This document shows, one piece after another, positions 1-11,073 of a stretch of 53,591 nucleotides of DNA. The notes under the pieces are model-generated. The model was not told the origin of the DNA. It did not search any database and worked only from the letters and a program-made list of their open reading frames with translations. Positions within the stretch are counted from its first letter, which is position 1; every line of letters begins with the position of its first letter. Both the position numbers and the translations under genes were made by a program. Origin of the DNA: Burkholderiales bacterium (GTDB lineage Bacteria > Pseudomonadota > Gammaproteobacteria > Burkholderiales > Burkholderiaceae_C); the NCBI GenBank assembly GCA_947464185.1, contig CANHVY010000030.1:1-53591 (forward strand). Direction: 5' to 3'.

Positions 1-195
1 AAGCTGCTGGCCAAGGGCGAAGACGTGGACGCGGTGCTGGAAGCCTTGTCGCGCAGCCTGACGCAGAAGATGCTGCACGGCACCATGGCCGAGTTGCACT
101 CGGCCGACGGCCCGCAGCGCGAGCAACTGGCGGCCACGGTGTCGCGACTTTTCCTGCGCGGCGGCGGCCGGCATCCTTCAGGCGACGGGCGTTAG
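1..195 (+). CDS. hemA: Glutamyl-tRNA reductase, C-terminal fragment (left edge)
   Basis: The frame is open from the first base and ends at TAG 193-195, giving 64 residues. The helix-rich tail (KLLAKGEDVDAVLEALSRS, then TQKMLHGTM) matches the C-terminal dimerisation domain of HemA, which reduces glutamyl-tRNA to glutamate-1-semialdehyde, the first step of tetrapyrrole synthesis. Position supports this: prfA and prmC follow on the same strand, the usual hemA-prfA-prmC order of proteobacteria. The catalytic and NADPH domains lie outside the window, so nothing can be said about their integrity. Confidence 0.85.
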   Translation, partial: KLLAKGEDVDAVLEALSRSLTQKMLHGTMAELHSADGPQREQLAATVSRLFLRGGGRHPSGDGR

Positions 196-196
196 C

Positions 197-248
197 GGGG
201 CAACGCCCCCTGCCGCACCCGCGCATGTGCCGTGGCCCCGCAGGGGCC
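197..248 (+). other. hemA-prfA gap with two small GC hairpins
   Basis: Just after the hemA stop there is a 5-bp hairpin (GGGGC-AAC-GCCCC, 197-209), and a 6-bp hairpin follows (GGCCCC-GCA-GGGGCC, 234-248). Neither is followed by a T-run, so they are weak candidates for pausing or mRNA processing between hemA and prfA rather than intrinsic terminators. Confidence 0.3.
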
Positions 249-312
249 GCAGTCCGGCCGGGTCCCTCAGGCTCCTTGAGCCTGCCCCGTCAAGGCCTTG
301 CCACCACGCCCC

Positions 313-1391
<1,079 letters not shown>

Positions 1392-1395
<4 letters not shown>

Positions 1396-2285
1396 ACCAC
1401 GAGCGGGCACCGGGGCCGCCGTGGTCTGGCCAGGCGCCCACGGTGTCGGACCTGATGGCCCAGGCCCGGCGTACCGGGGTCGATCGGCTGGATGCCCAGC
1501 TCCTGCTGGGCCGGCTGCTGCAGCAACCCCGGGCCTGGCTGATCGCACACGACGACCATGCCCTCGAACCCGCGCTGGCCCAGGACTTCATGGCCCAACT
1601 GGCCGAGCGCGCCCGGGGCGTCCCCTTGGCCTACCTGCTGGGGGAGCGGGAATTCCACGGCCTCATGTTGCGCGTGACCCCTGACGTGCTGGTGCCCCGG
1701 CCCGACACCGAGGTGCTGGTGGACTGGGCATTGGAACTGCTGGCGGGCCATGACCACGACCTGCCCCTTGCCGACCGCAGCACGCCAACCACCGTGGCCG
1801 ACCTGGGCACGGGCAGCGGCGCCATCGCCCTGGCCCTGAAGCACGCCCGGCCCTCGGCCCTGGTGTGTGCCGTGGAGCGCAGCCCGGCCGCGCTGGCGGT
1901 GGCGCATGCCAACGGCCAGCGCCTGGGCCTGCCCGTGGAGTGGCTGCAGGGTGACTGGTTCGCGCCGCTGGCGGACCGCCGCTTCGATCTGATCGTCTCG
2001 AACCCGCCCTACATCGACGGCGCCGACGCTCACCTGGCCGCCTTGCACGCAGAGCCGATCGCGGCGCTGACCCCGGGGCCGGACGGCCTGGCAGCCCTGC
2101 GCGTGCTGGCCCGGGACGCCCCACCCCATCTTCAGTCGGGCGGCTGGTTGGTGCTGGAACATGGGCATGACCAAGGGGCTGCCGTGCGCTCCCTGCTGCA
2201 GGCCGCAGGGTTGGAACGGGTGCAGACGCGGCGCGACTTGGGGGGCCAGGAGCGCTGCACGGCGGGGCGCCACGGCCCCGCCTGA
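1392..2285 (+). CDS. prmC: Release factor glutamine methyltransferase
   Basis: 297 residues. PrmC (HemK) methylates the glutamine of the GGQ motif of RF1 and RF2 using S-adenosylmethionine. Visible features: an N-terminal helical substrate-binding domain, the SAM loop DLGTGSG at 137-143, and the class signature NPPY at 204-207. The start is TTG at 1392, overlapping the prfA stop TGA (TTGA), which fits coupled translation; the first ATG downstream would remove conserved N-terminal sequence. The stop lies inside a tandem copy of a 10-bp unit (CCTGACCCCG, 2281-2300), a slippage-like duplication that leaves the reading frame intact. Confidence 0.95.
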
Positions 2286-2392
2286 CCCCGCCTGACCCCG
2301 CAGGGCCAGGGCTCAAGGTCTACGGCCGGGCGGGGATACGGCCTTTGCCTTATCCTCAGCCCACAATTCAGACCCACAGGAGCGAGGAACCC

Positions 2393-2710
2393 ATGAGTGA
2401 CGTCCAACAACAGATCGACAGCCTGGTGAAGGGCCATCGCGTCGTGCTGTTCATGAAGGGAACGGCCCAGTTCCCGATGTGCGGCTTCTCCGGCCGCGCC
2501 ATCCAGGTCCTGAAGGCCTGCGGCGCTTCCGACCTGAAGACCGTCAACGTGCTGGAAGACGAAGGCATCCGCCAGGGCATCAAGGAGTACGCCAACTGGC
2601 CCACCATCCCGCAGCTTTACGTCGGGGGTGAGTTCGTAGGCGGCTCGGACATCATGATGGAGATGTACCAGAGCGGCGAGCTGCAGCAAATGCTGTCTCC
2701 GGCTTCCTGA
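2393..2710 (+). CDS. grxD: Monothiol glutaredoxin, Grx4 type
   Basis: 105 residues. The CGFS active site is at residues 30-33, with the WPTIPQLYVGGEFVGGSDI glutathione-binding segment after it. CGFS glutaredoxins bind a [2Fe-2S] cluster as glutathione-bridged dimers and pass it to target proteins, rather than acting mainly as disulfide reductases. A good ribosome-binding site (AGGAGCGAGG, about 2378-2387) precedes ATG 2393; an upstream in-frame start would add 16 non-conserved residues. The 107-base gap after prmC may hold its own promoter. ubiX follows after 13 bases, so the two are probably cotranscribed. Confidence 0.95.
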   Translation: MSDVQQQIDSLVKGHRVVLFMKGTAQFPMCGFSGRAIQVLKACGASDLKTVNVLEDEGIRQGIKEYANWPTIPQLYVGGEFVGGSDIMMEMYQSGELQQMLSPAS

Positions 2711-2723
2711 GACACGCCAGCGG

Positions 2724-3287
2724 ATGAAGCCACGCCTGGTCGTCGGCATCACCGGGGCCACTGGCGCGGTGTACGGCGTTCGCCTGATGGAGCGGGCCCG
2801 GGCCTTAGGGGTGGAAACCCACCTGGTGGCCACCCCTTCTGGTGTGCTCAATGCCCACCACGAACTGGGGCTTGACCGCAAGGCCCTCGAGGCCAAGGCC
2901 GACTTTGCCTACGCCCCGGGTGACGTGGGAGCCTGTCTGGCCAGTGGGAGTTTCGGCACCTCCGCCATGGTGGTGGCGCCCTGCTCGATGAAGACCCTGG
3001 CCTCGGTGGCCCACGGCTTTTCAGACAACCTGCTCACGCGGGCAGCGGACGTCACGCTCAAGGAGCGCCGCAAGCTGCTGCTGATGGTGCGCGAGACGCC
3101 GTTCAACCTGGCCCACCTGCGCAACATGACCGCCGCTACCGAAATGGGCGCCATCATCTTCCCGCCCCTGCCCGCGTTCTATCACCGCCCCGCCAGCATC
3201 GACGAAATGGTCAACGAGAGCGTGGAACGCATCCTCGCGCTGCTGGGCTTCTCGGGAGCATCGGCCAAGGAGTGGACAGGCCTCTGA
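2724..3287 (+). CDS. ubiX: Flavin prenyltransferase UbiX
   Basis: 187 residues. UbiX joins a dimethylallyl group to FMN to make prenylated FMN, the cofactor of UbiD decarboxylases in ubiquinone and aromatic metabolism. The N-terminal GITGATGAVYGVRLME is the FMN-binding Rossmann loop. SFGTSAMVVAPCSMKTLA and the PLPAFYHRPASI segment near the C-terminus are family hallmarks. ATG 2724 is 13 bases after grxD. It ends only 24 bases from the convergent lytic transglycosylase gene. Confidence 0.95.
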   Translation: MKPRLVVGITGATGAVYGVRLMERARALGVETHLVATPSGVLNAHHELGLDRKALEAKADFAYAPGDVGACLASGSFGTSAMVVAPCSMKTLASVAHGFSDNLLTRAADVTLKERRKLLLMVRETPFNLAHLRNMTAATEMGAIIFPPLPAFYHRPASIDEMVNESVERILALLGFSGASAKEWTGL

Positions 3288-3311
3288 GCTTGGGCCGGGG
3301 GGCTCCGTCGC

Positions 3312-4013
3312 TCAAGGCGTGCGGCTGGACAACCAGCCGCGTCGGGCGGCGAACACCGCGTCAGGGTACGGCGCCCTCCCCCGGCTGCCGTTGTAGCGGC
3401 CCAATGCCAGAAAGAGGTCGCCCCGCTCGATGTCCAGGTAATGGCGCAGGATGGTGCAGCCAAAGCGCAGGTTGGTCTGCATATGGAACAGCCGGCTCAC
3501 ATCGCCGTCGCCGATCAGGCGTGACCAGAACGGCATCACCTGCATGTAGCCGCGGGCTCCTGCCGAACTGATGGCGTACTTGCGAAAGCCGCTCTCCACC
3601 TGGATCAGCCCCAGCACGAGTTCGGTCTCCAGCCCGGCACGGCGGCTTTCGTACCACACCGCTTCCAGAAACTCCGTGCGCACGTGCGCCTCGGACTTGT
3701 AACGCTGCAGCCTCTGACCCGATCGCCCCAGCCACTGAACGTGGTCCGCCCGCTCCTCGGCGCGATCAAAAGTCGGTCTTGGCGGGGCTGCATCGGCCAC
3801 CGCAGCCGACAAGGCGGAGCGTACCGACTGCGAAAGCGGCTCCTCCACCTGGGCCCCGGCCTGGACCTGGGGAGCCCCCAGCAACCCGGCACCGCCGACG
3901 CCGCCCACCTTCAGCGCGAGCGCCACCCAAGGGACCCCACGGCTCAGATGCGGCACAAGCCCCAGGCCCGCACCGGCCCGCAGCAAGGCGCGGCGCTGCT
4001 CGCCAGAGGTCAC
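3312..4013 (-). CDS. Lytic transglycosylase, SLT domain
   Basis: 233 residues. Predicted periplasmic muramidase that cleaves glycan strands non-hydrolytically to give 1,6-anhydro ends. The SLT domain fills roughly residues 115-220: the catalytic glutamate is E140 in GLIQVESGF, followed by [10 protein letters not shown] and a later LGRYNGS motif. The N-terminus has [14 protein letters not shown] and a second hydrophobic stretch (about 28-52), consistent with an export signal, possibly Tat-like because of the paired arginines. The start is GTG, overlapping the proS stop by four bases, so it is likely expressed through coupling to proS, an arrangement I recall in related Burkholderiales. Confidence 0.88.
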   Translation of the reverse strand: MTSGEQRRALLRAGAGLGLVPHLSRGVPWVALALKVGGVGGAGLLGAPQVQAGAQVEEPLSQSVRSALSAAVADAAPPRPTFDRAEERADHVQWLGRSGQRLQRYKSEAHVRTEFLEAVWYESRRAGLETELVLGLIQVESGFRKYAISSAGARGYMQVMPFWSRLIGDGDVSRLFHMQTNLRFGCTILRHYLDIERGDLFLALGRYNGSRGRAPYPDAVFAARRGWLSSRTP

Positions 4014-5764
4014 TCGGCGGGGCTGCCGAGCCGCTCGTGCAAGCGGCGAGCCACCTCGGTCACCGACACCCGGTCAGCCTGCGCATCGCGCCGGCCCTGC
4101 AACTCGACCTGGCCTTCCTTCAGGCCACGATCGGAGATCACCACCCGCTGCGGCACGCCGATCAGCTCCCAGTCGGCGAACATGGCGCCGGGGCGCTCGC
4201 CCCGGTCATCCAGCAGCACGTCCACGCCCAGCGCCTTGAGTTCTGCGTAGACCCGGTCGGCTGCCGAGCGCACCTCTTCGCTGCGGTCGTAGCCGATCGG
4301 GCAGACGACGGCCTGGAACGGCGCGATGGAGGCGGGCCAGATGATCCCGCGCTCGTCGTGGTTCTGCTCGATGGCCGCGCCCAGGATGCGGGTGACCCCG
4401 ATGCCGTAGCAACCCATCTCCATCAGCCTGGGCTTGCCTGTCTCGTCCAGGAAGGTCGCGTTCATGGCCTGGCTGTACTTGGTGCCCAGGTAGAAGACAT
4501 GACCCACCTCGATGCCGCGCTGGATGGCCAGCACCCCCTGGCCGTCGGGCGACGGGTCGCCCTCCACCACATTGCGGATGTCGGCCACCAGGTCGGGCTC
4601 GGGCAGGTCCCGGCCCCAGTTCACTCCGGTGAAGTGGAAGTCGGCATCGTTGGCCCCGCAGACGAAGTCGCTCATCGCGGCCACCGTCCGGTCGGCCACC
4701 ACCTTGACGGGCTTGAGCATGTGAACCGGGCCGAGGTAGCCGGGCTTGCAGCCGAAGTGCTCCTCGATCTCCGCCACCGTGGCAAAGCGAAAGCCCCCCG
4801 TCAAGCCCGGCACCTTGCCGGCCTTGACCTCGTTCAGGCCATGGTCTCCGCGCACCAGCAGCAGCCAGACGGTGGTGCCCACACGCAAGCCATCGGGGCC
4901 CAGTTCATCCGTGGCCAGCACCAGGGACTTCACGGTCGAGGTCAGCGGCAGTTGCAGGTACGCCGCCACGTCCGCACAGGTGCTCTTGCCCGGCGTGGGC
5001 GTCTTGGCCAGGCTTGCCACCGGGGCGGGCAGCCTCTGCGCCAGGGGCAGGGCCTCGGCCAGCTCGATGTTGGCGGCGTAGTCGCTGGTGGGGCAGTAGA
5101 CGATGGCGTCCTCGCCCGTCTCGGCGATCACCTGGAACTCGTGCGACAGGTCGCCGCCAATGGCGCCGGTGTCGGCCGCTACGGCACGGTACTGCAGCCC
5201 GAAACGGTCGAAGATGCGCTTGTAGGCTGCGAACATGGCCTCATAGCTGCGGGCCGCGCCTTCCTTGTCACGGTCGAAGGAGTACGCGTCCTTCATCGTG
5301 AACTCGCGCCCCCGCATCACACCGAAGCGCGGCCGCCGCTCGTCGCGGAACTTGGTCTGGATGTGATAGAAATTCTTCGGCAGCTGCTTGTAGCTGCGCA
5401 GCTCCTGGCGCGCGATGTCAGTGACCACTTCTTCGCTGGTGGGCTGGATGATGTAGTCACGGTCGTGCCGGTCCTTCACGCGCATCAGCTCCGGTCCCAT
5501 CTTGGCAAAGCGGCCCGTCTCCTGCCACAGCTCGGCCGGCTGCACCACAGGCATCAGCAACTCCACCGCGCCGGCACGTTCCATCTCCTCGCGGATGATG
5601 GCCTCCACCTTGCGGATGACACGAAGCCCCATGGGCATGTAGTTGTAGATGCCAGCCGACAGCCGCTTGATCATGCCGGCGCGCATCATCAGCTTGTGGC
5701 TCACCACCTCGGCGTCGGCAGGGGCCTCCTTGAGGGTGGCGATGAAGAAGGAATTGGCTTTCAT
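4010..5764 (-). CDS. proS: Prolyl-tRNA synthetase, bacterial type
   Basis: 584 residues, class II synthetase charging tRNA-Pro. Motif 2 is in [17 protein letters not shown], and motif 3 is [17 protein letters not shown] near residue 445. Between motifs 2 and 3 (about 225-405) is the INS editing domain of bacterial-type enzymes that clears Ala-tRNA-Pro. The C-terminal anticodon-binding domain ends near ERLGSPAE. The gene overlaps the lytic transglycosylase start and is divergent from rppH with a 166-base gap. A tRNA-Pro gene lies about 5 kb away in this window. Confidence 0.97.
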   Translation of the reverse strand: MKANSFFIATLKEAPADAEVVSHKLMMRAGMIKRLSAGIYNYMPMGLRVIRKVEAIIREEMERAGAVELLMPVVQPAELWQETGRFAKMGPELMRVKDRHDRDYIIQPTSEEVVTDIARQELRSYKQLPKNFYHIQTKFRDERRPRFGVMRGREFTMKDAYSFDRDKEGAARSYEAMFAAYKRIFDRFGLQYRAVAADTGAIGGDLSHEFQVIAETGEDAIVYCPTSDYAANIELAEALPLAQRLPAPVASLAKTPTPGKSTCADVAAYLQLPLTSTVKSLVLATDELGPDGLRVGTTVWLLLVRGDHGLNEVKAGKVPGLTGGFRFATVAEIEEHFGCKPGYLGPVHMLKPVKVVADRTVAAMSDFVCGANDADFHFTGVNWGRDLPEPDLVADIRNVVEGDPSPDGQGVLAIQRGIEVGHVFYLGTKYSQAMNATFLDETGKPRLMEMGCYGIGVTRILGAAIEQNHDERGIIWPASIAPFQAVVCPIGYDRSEEVRSAADRVYAELKALGVDVLLDDRGERPGAMFADWELIGVPQRVVISDRGLKEGQVELQGRRDAQADRVSVTEVARRLHERLGSPAE

Positions 5765-5870
5765 GGGCAGAGCGCTTGAGTGGCGTCGGATTCGGGGTGA
5801 GAAAGCCGCCCCAAGGAGGTGCGGACCGGGACTGATGCACAGGGCCGCAGCACATGCGGGAAAGCGAGGG

Positions 5871-5901
5871 TTCGCGTTCCGCAGGGGGCCGGTGCAATAA
5901 T
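5871..5901 (+). promoter_or_regulatory. Possible promoter of rppH
   Basis: In the divergent proS-rppH gap, AATAAT at 5896-5901 resembles a -10 hexamer and TTCGCG at 5871-5876 a poor -35 with a 19-base spacer. It would leave a leader of about 25 bases before rppH. Tentative. Confidence 0.3.
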
Positions 5902-5930
5902 GATTTCAGTCAAAAAATTGGGGTCCGATT

Positions 5931-6512
5931 ATGCTCGACCGAGAGGGCTTCAGGCCCAACGTCGGCATCATCCTGCTCAACGCTCGCAACCAGGTGTTCT
6001 GGGGCAAGCGGTTGAAGACGCACTCGTGGCAGTTTCCGCAGGGCGGCATCAAGTACGGCGAGACGCCTGAGCAGGCGATGTTCCGTGAACTCCACGAGGA
6101 AGTGGGACTGACGCAGGAGCACGTGCAGATCGTGGCGCGCACCCGTGACTGGCTGCGTTACGAGGTGCCGGACCACTTCATCCGCAAGGACGCGCGCGGA
6201 CACTACCGTGGGCAGAAGCAGATCTGGTTCCTGCTGCGCCTGGTGGGCCGCGACAGCGACATGAACCTGCGCGCCACCGATCACCCCGAATTCGACGCCT
6301 GGCGCTGGAACGACTACTGGGTGCCGCTGGAGATGGTCATCGAGTTCAAGCGCGGCGTCTACCAGATGGCACTGACCGAACTCTCGCGCTACCTGCCCCG
6401 TGCGTATCCAGGCGGCCGATTCTTGCGCACTGGTGCGCGCCCGCCGAACCGGCACGACGCTCAGGAACCCGGCCCCGTGGACGGCGAAGAGCCGCCTGCC
6501 GACCCCACTTGA
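5931..6512 (+). CDS. rppH: RNA pyrophosphohydrolase RppH
   Basis: 193 residues. RppH removes pyrophosphate from the 5' triphosphate of mRNA, exposing it to RNase E. The Nudix box spans residues 38-60 and fits G-x5-E-x7-R-E-x2-E-E-x-G exactly, with metal-binding glutamates 53, 56 and 57. The flanking [12 protein letters not shown] and [11 protein letters not shown] are typical of RppH rather than other Nudix hydrolases. The C-terminal 30 residues are Pro/Arg-rich and look disordered. Divergent from proS as in relatives; ends just before the repeat region that precedes the proB 3' end. Confidence 0.94.
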   Translation: MLDREGFRPNVGIILLNARNQVFWGKRLKTHSWQFPQGGIKYGETPEQAMFRELHEEVGLTQEHVQIVARTRDWLRYEVPDHFIRKDARGHYRGQKQIWFLLRLVGRDSDMNLRATDHPEFDAWRWNDYWVPLEMVIEFKRGVYQMALTELSRYLPRAYPGGRFLRTGARPPNRHDAQEPGPVDGEEPPADPT

Positions 6513-6522
6513 GCCTGCGCGA

Positions 6523-6589
6523 CGGCTTCACGGCCGCTGCGCACCCATGAGCCTTCACCGCAATCTCGTGCTCGCTCACGCGAGCATTG
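6523..6589 (+). repeat. Direct repeat copy 1 (rppH-proB gap)
   Basis: First copy of a 64-base unit starting CGGCTTCACGGCCGCTGCGC. It matches the copy 103 bases downstream with one mismatch (A versus G about 21 bases in). It ends in a hairpin remnant: the left arm CAATCTCGTGCTCGC (6561-6575), loop TCAC, then GCGAGCA directly joined to TTG. Relative to copy 2, five bases (CGAGA) are missing from the right arm. Confidence 0.85.
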
Positions 6590-6625
6590 GCATGAAAACC
6601 GTTGTGGCTTCGGCCGCCGCTGACG

Positions 6626-6689
6626 CGGCTTCACGGCCGCTGCGCGCCCATGAGCCTTCACCGCAATCTCGTGCTCGCTCACGCGAGCA
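6626..6689 (+). repeat. Direct repeat copy 2, overlapping the proB 3' end
   Basis: Second copy of the 64-base unit. Its last 11 bases overlap the final codons of proB on the opposite strand. Apparent small reading frames in both copies translate into near-identical peptides only because the DNA is duplicated; I do not treat them as genes. Confidence 0.85.
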
Positions 6690-6697
6690 CGAGATTG
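6664..6697. terminator. 15-bp perfect hairpin at the proB stop codon
   Basis: CAATCTCGTGCTCGC (6664-6678), loop TCAC (6679-6682), perfect complement 6683-6697. The proB stop codon lies in the loop, so the last coding bases of proB form one arm. No T-run follows on either strand, so it may be a bidirectional stop or an mRNA-end stabiliser rather than a classical intrinsic terminator. Confidence 0.6.
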
Positions 6698-7797
6698 TCC
6701 CGGTGGATGAGTTCGGGTTCGTTGGCGTAGCCGAGCAGTCCTTCGATCTGGGAAGAAGGCTTGCGGGAGATCAGCCGAGCTTCGGCAGCGGAGTAGTTGG
6801 CCAGGCCCCTGGCGATCTCGGCCCCTGCGGGCGAACGCACAGCGATCACATCGCCACGGGCGAACTCCCCAGTTACCTCCACCACGCCGATGGGCAACAG
6901 GCTCTTGCCCTCGTCACGCAACTTGATCACTGCGCCCTCGTCCACCGTGACCGAGCCCCGCATCTGCAGGTGATCGGCCATCCACTGCTTGCGCGCAGCC
7001 AGCTTGGGGGTGCGTGCATCCAGGTGGGTACCGATGGACTCGCCGGCGGCCAGACGGATCAGGACCTCGGGCTCTCGGCCCCAGGCGATGACGGTTGAGG
7101 CCCCGCTGCCGGCCGCCCGCTTGGCCGCCAGGATCTTGGTGATCATGCCGCCACGGCCGATCGATGTGCCCACTCCACCAGCCATGCGCTCCAGTTCAGG
7201 GTCGCCCGCCAGCGCGCGGTCGATGAATCGGGCGGCGGAATCTCGCCGAGGGTCGGCCGAATACAAGCCGCGCTGGTCGGTCAGGATGATGAGCGCATCG
7301 GCGTCCACCAGGTTGGCCACGAGCGCACCGAGGGTGTCGTTGTCGCCGAACTTGATCTCGTCGTTGACGACGGTGTCGTTCTCGTTGATGACCGGGATGA
7401 CCTTGAGTTGCAGCAGGGTCAGCAGGGTGGAGCGGGCATTGAGATAACGCTCTCGGTCGGCCAGATCCGCATGGGTGAGCAGCACTTGTGCGCTGGCCAT
7501 GCCGTGGCCTCGCAACTGCGTCTCATACATCTGGACAAGCCCCATCTGGCCGACGGCGGCAGCGGCCTGGAGTTCATGCAGTTCCTTGGGGCGGGTGGCC
7601 CACCCCAGTCGCTTCATGCCTTCGGCGATGGCGCCGCTGGACACCATGACCACCTCGCGCCCGCCCTGAGCCAGGGCCGCCAGTTGGCGGGACCAGTTGC
7701 CGATGGCCTCGGCATCCACACCCCGGCCCTCGTTGGTCACGAGGCTGGAGCCGACCTTGACGACGATGCGCCTTGCGTTGGCCAGAGACGCCGACAT
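6679..7797 (-). CDS. proB: Glutamate 5-kinase
   Basis: 372 residues. ProB phosphorylates glutamate to gamma-glutamyl phosphate, the first and feedback-controlled step of proline synthesis. The amino-acid kinase domain covers about residues 8-255 ([47 protein letters not shown]). A PUA domain follows at about 280-360. The start is one base after the obgE stop, so translation is likely coupled to obgE, the usual obgE-proB order of Burkholderiales. The last codons form an arm of a 15-bp hairpin. Confidence 0.96.
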   Translation of the reverse strand: MSASLANARRIVVKVGSSLVTNEGRGVDAEAIGNWSRQLAALAQGGREVVMVSSGAIAEGMKRLGWATRPKELHELQAAAAVGQMGLVQMYETQLRGHGMASAQVLLTHADLADRERYLNARSTLLTLLQLKVIPVINENDTVVNDEIKFGDNDTLGALVANLVDADALIILTDQRGLYSADPRRDSAARFIDRALAGDPELERMAGGVGTSIGRGGMITKILAAKRAAGSGASTVIAWGREPEVLIRLAAGESIGTHLDARTPKLAARKQWMADHLQMRGSVTVDEGAVIKLRDEGKSLLPIGVVEVTGEFARGDVIAVRSPAGAEIARGLANYSAAEARLISRKPSSQIEGLLGYANEPELIHRDNLVLA

Positions 7798-7798
7798 C

Positions 7799-9257
<1,459 letters not shown>

Positions 9258-9278
9258 GACTGAAGACTCCTGAGACGA

Positions 9279-9590
9279 TCAAGCGTTGACCGAACCGATC
9301 TGGATCTCGGTGTAGGTCTGGCGGTGGCCGCCGTGCTTCTGATAGTGCTTGCGGCGACGCATCTTGAAGATGCGCACCTTGTCGTGCTTGCCGTGCGCCA
9401 CGACCGTGGCGGTAACGCTGGCACCCGCGACCCAGGGGCTCCCAACCTTCAGGTCTGCACCGTTGCCCACGGCCAGCACCTGTTCAATCGTGATGTCCTG
9501 GCCCACGTCCGCAGCAATCTGTTCTACCTTGATCTTTTCGCCGGCTGCAACCTTGTATTGCTTGCCACCGGTTTTTATGACCGCGTACAT
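9279..9590 (-). CDS. rplU: 50S ribosomal protein L21
   Basis: 103 residues, exactly the common bacterial length. L21 binds 23S rRNA on the large subunit. [14 protein letters not shown] starts the protein, and the C-terminal [21 protein letters not shown] is the RNA-binding hallmark. The frame stays open 29 codons upstream, but that stretch is not L21-like and covers the promoter area, so ATG 9590 is chosen. First gene of the rplU-rpmA-obgE-proB run and divergent from ispB. Confidence 0.97.
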   Translation of the reverse strand: MYAVIKTGGKQYKVAAGEKIKVEQIAADVGQDITIEQVLAVGNGADLKVGSPWVAGASVTATVVAHGKHDKVRIFKMRRRKHYQKHGGHRQTYTEIQIGSVNA

Positions 9591-9645
9591 GTGTGACCTT
9601 TCAAAAAAGCGTCCGTAAAGACCGCCTCCAAAAACGAAGCCCGAC

Positions 9646-9654
9646 AGTCTAGCA
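9646..9654 (-). promoter_or_regulatory. Candidate extended -10 promoter of rplU
   Basis: Reading the minus strand, TGC-TAGACT (hexamer at 9651-9646) is an extended -10-like element. It would start transcription near 9639, giving a leader of about 50 bases before rplU. An upstream TTGCGG is only 14 bases away, so the -35 is uncertain. Confidence 0.4.
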
Positions 9655-9749
9655 TGACGACGTAGCCGCAATGGCACGACGCCGCACAGTTCCGCAGCCC
9701 CCGAAGCTCAGGTTGCGCTGCGCCACAGGGCTGAGGAGTCACCCCTTCC

Positions 9750-9755
9750 TATAAT
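9750..9755 (+). promoter_or_regulatory. -10 box TATAAT of ispB
   Basis: A perfect TATAAT lies 28 bases upstream of the ispB TTG start. No good -35 is seen 16-18 bases upstream, so an activator or a weak -35 may be involved. Confidence 0.5.
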
Positions 9756-9783
9756 CTCCCCGCTACTGCACAGGTCGACTGAA

Positions 9784-10767
9784 TTGACGCCTTCCCCCAC
9801 GCCGGACGCGGCCCCGAGTGACTTCCTCGATCTGGCGATGAAGCGGGTCGATGTCGTGATTCGCGAGCGGTTGTCCTCGAGGGTCGCGCTCGTGGACCAG
9901 ATCGGCCGGTACATCGTCGAGGCGGGAGGCAAGCGGGTGCGCCCGCGCCTGTTGCTCCTGTTCGCCCAGGCGCTCGGTTATGACGGCCCTGACAGTCACG
10001 AACTCGCCGCCACGGTGGAGTTCATCCACACGGCCACGCTGCTGCACGACGATGTCGTGGACGAGTCGTCGCTGCGGCGGGGACGCGCCACGGCCAACGC
10101 CTTGTTCGGGAACGCGGCCAGCGTGCTGGTGGGCGACTTCCTGTACTCACGCGCCTTCCAGATGATGGTGTCGGTGAACCGGATGCGGGTCCTGGATGTG
10201 GTGGCCGACGCCACCAACGTGATCGCAGAAGGGGAAGTGCTGCAGTTGATGAACATGCACGACCCGGATCTCGCTGTCGAGGACTACCTCCAGGTCATCC
10301 GGTTCAAGACCGCCAAGCTTTTCGAAGCCAGCGCGCGCCTGGGCGCCATCCTGGGCCAGGCCGACGCCGTCACCGAGGAAGCCTGCGCCGACTTCGGGCG
10401 GCGCCTGGGCACCGCCTTCCAGCTGGTGGACGACCTGCTGGACTACGAGGGCCGCAGCGAGGAACTCGGCAAGAACGTGGGCGACGACCTCCGGGAAGGC
10501 AAGGCCACGCTGCCCATCCTGCTGGCCATGACGCGCAGCACGACCGAGGAACGCGAGATGATGCGGCGGGCGGTGCAATCTGGCGAAGTGGATCGGCTGG
10601 GGCAGATCATCGACGTGGTGCGCCGCACCGGTGCCATCGAGGCCACCCGCCAGGCGGCCGAGGAGGAGATCAAGCAGGCCCGCCTGAACCTGGACTGCCT
10701 GCCCCGAAACCATGCACGGGACGCACTGCTAGAATTGTGTTCTCGCGCGGTGTACCGCTCCTCCTGA
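9784..10767 (+). CDS. ispB: Octaprenyl diphosphate synthase
   Basis: 327 residues. All-trans polyprenyl diphosphate synthase that builds the ubiquinone side chain from farnesyl diphosphate and isopentenyl diphosphate; it supplies the same pathway as ubiX in this window. The first aspartate-rich motif is LLHDDVVDE (D89, D90, D93) and the second is VDDLLDYEG (D216, D217, D220). GGKRVRPRL is the family's substrate-binding loop. The start is TTG 9784, 28 bases from a TATAAT. Divergent from rplU, the standard ispB/rplU arrangement. Chain length (C40) is inferred from the family, not from sequence. Confidence 0.93.
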   Translation: MTPSPTPDAAPSDFLDLAMKRVDVVIRERLSSRVALVDQIGRYIVEAGGKRVRPRLLLLFAQALGYDGPDSHELAATVEFIHTATLLHDDVVDESSLRRGRATANALFGNAASVLVGDFLYSRAFQMMVSVNRMRVLDVVADATNVIAEGEVLQLMNMHDPDLAVEDYLQVIRFKTAKLFEASARLGAILGQADAVTEEACADFGRRLGTAFQLVDDLLDYEGRSEELGKNVGDDLREGKATLPILLAMTRSTTEEREMMRRAVQSGEVDRLGQIIDVVRRTGAIEATRQAAEEEIKQARLNLDCLPRNHARDALLELCSRAVYRSS

Positions 10768-10817
10768 AGGAACCAGCAGCGCGGTGCCGTTGTGGGGCTC
10801 GCCCTCGCAGGGCACAT

Positions 10818-10894
10818 CGGGGTGTAGCTTAGCCTGGTAGAGCGCTACGTTCGGGACGTAGAGGCCGGAGGTTCGAATCCTCTCACCCCGACCA
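10818..10894 (+). tRNA. tRNA-Pro (anticodon CGG)
   Basis: 77 bases including an encoded CCA end. Acceptor arms CGGGGTG and CACCCCG pair perfectly; the D-arm is GTAGCTTAGCCTGGTAGAGC-like and the T-loop is GTTCGAATCC. The anticodon stem CTACG/CGTAG encloses loop TTCGGGA, giving anticodon CGG, which reads CCG codons. CCG is heavily used in this GC-rich genome. The gene sits between ispB and pilC. Confidence 0.97.
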
Positions 10895-11073
10895 GGATGT
10901 CCGCTTGCGTCTTCTGTCGGCTTGCGCCTTCTGTCCACATCGCACCGGAAGCCGTAGGATCCATCTCCTGATGATCAACAACCTCCGTGTCTTCGGCTCT
11001 GCGCGTGAGGCGCGGCAGTGAACAGATTCGTCTGCGTCACCTGCCAGACAGTTCCGGGAGGCCAGGGTCGATC

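Noticed and set aside
3779..5779. 666-residue open frame on the plus strand
   Set aside because: It is the antisense of proS and lytic transglycosylase, His/Gln/Gly-rich, with no family features. Long antisense frames are common in GC-rich DNA.
6346..6682. Two similar small minus-strand frames starting [12 protein letters not shown]
   Set aside because: Their likeness is explained by the 64-bp DNA repeat; no ribosome-binding site and no conserved protein.
10729..10938. Small minus-strand frame with GRGERIRTSGLYVPN
   Set aside because: This is the well-known false peptide from reading a tRNA gene backwards; it covers tRNA-Pro.
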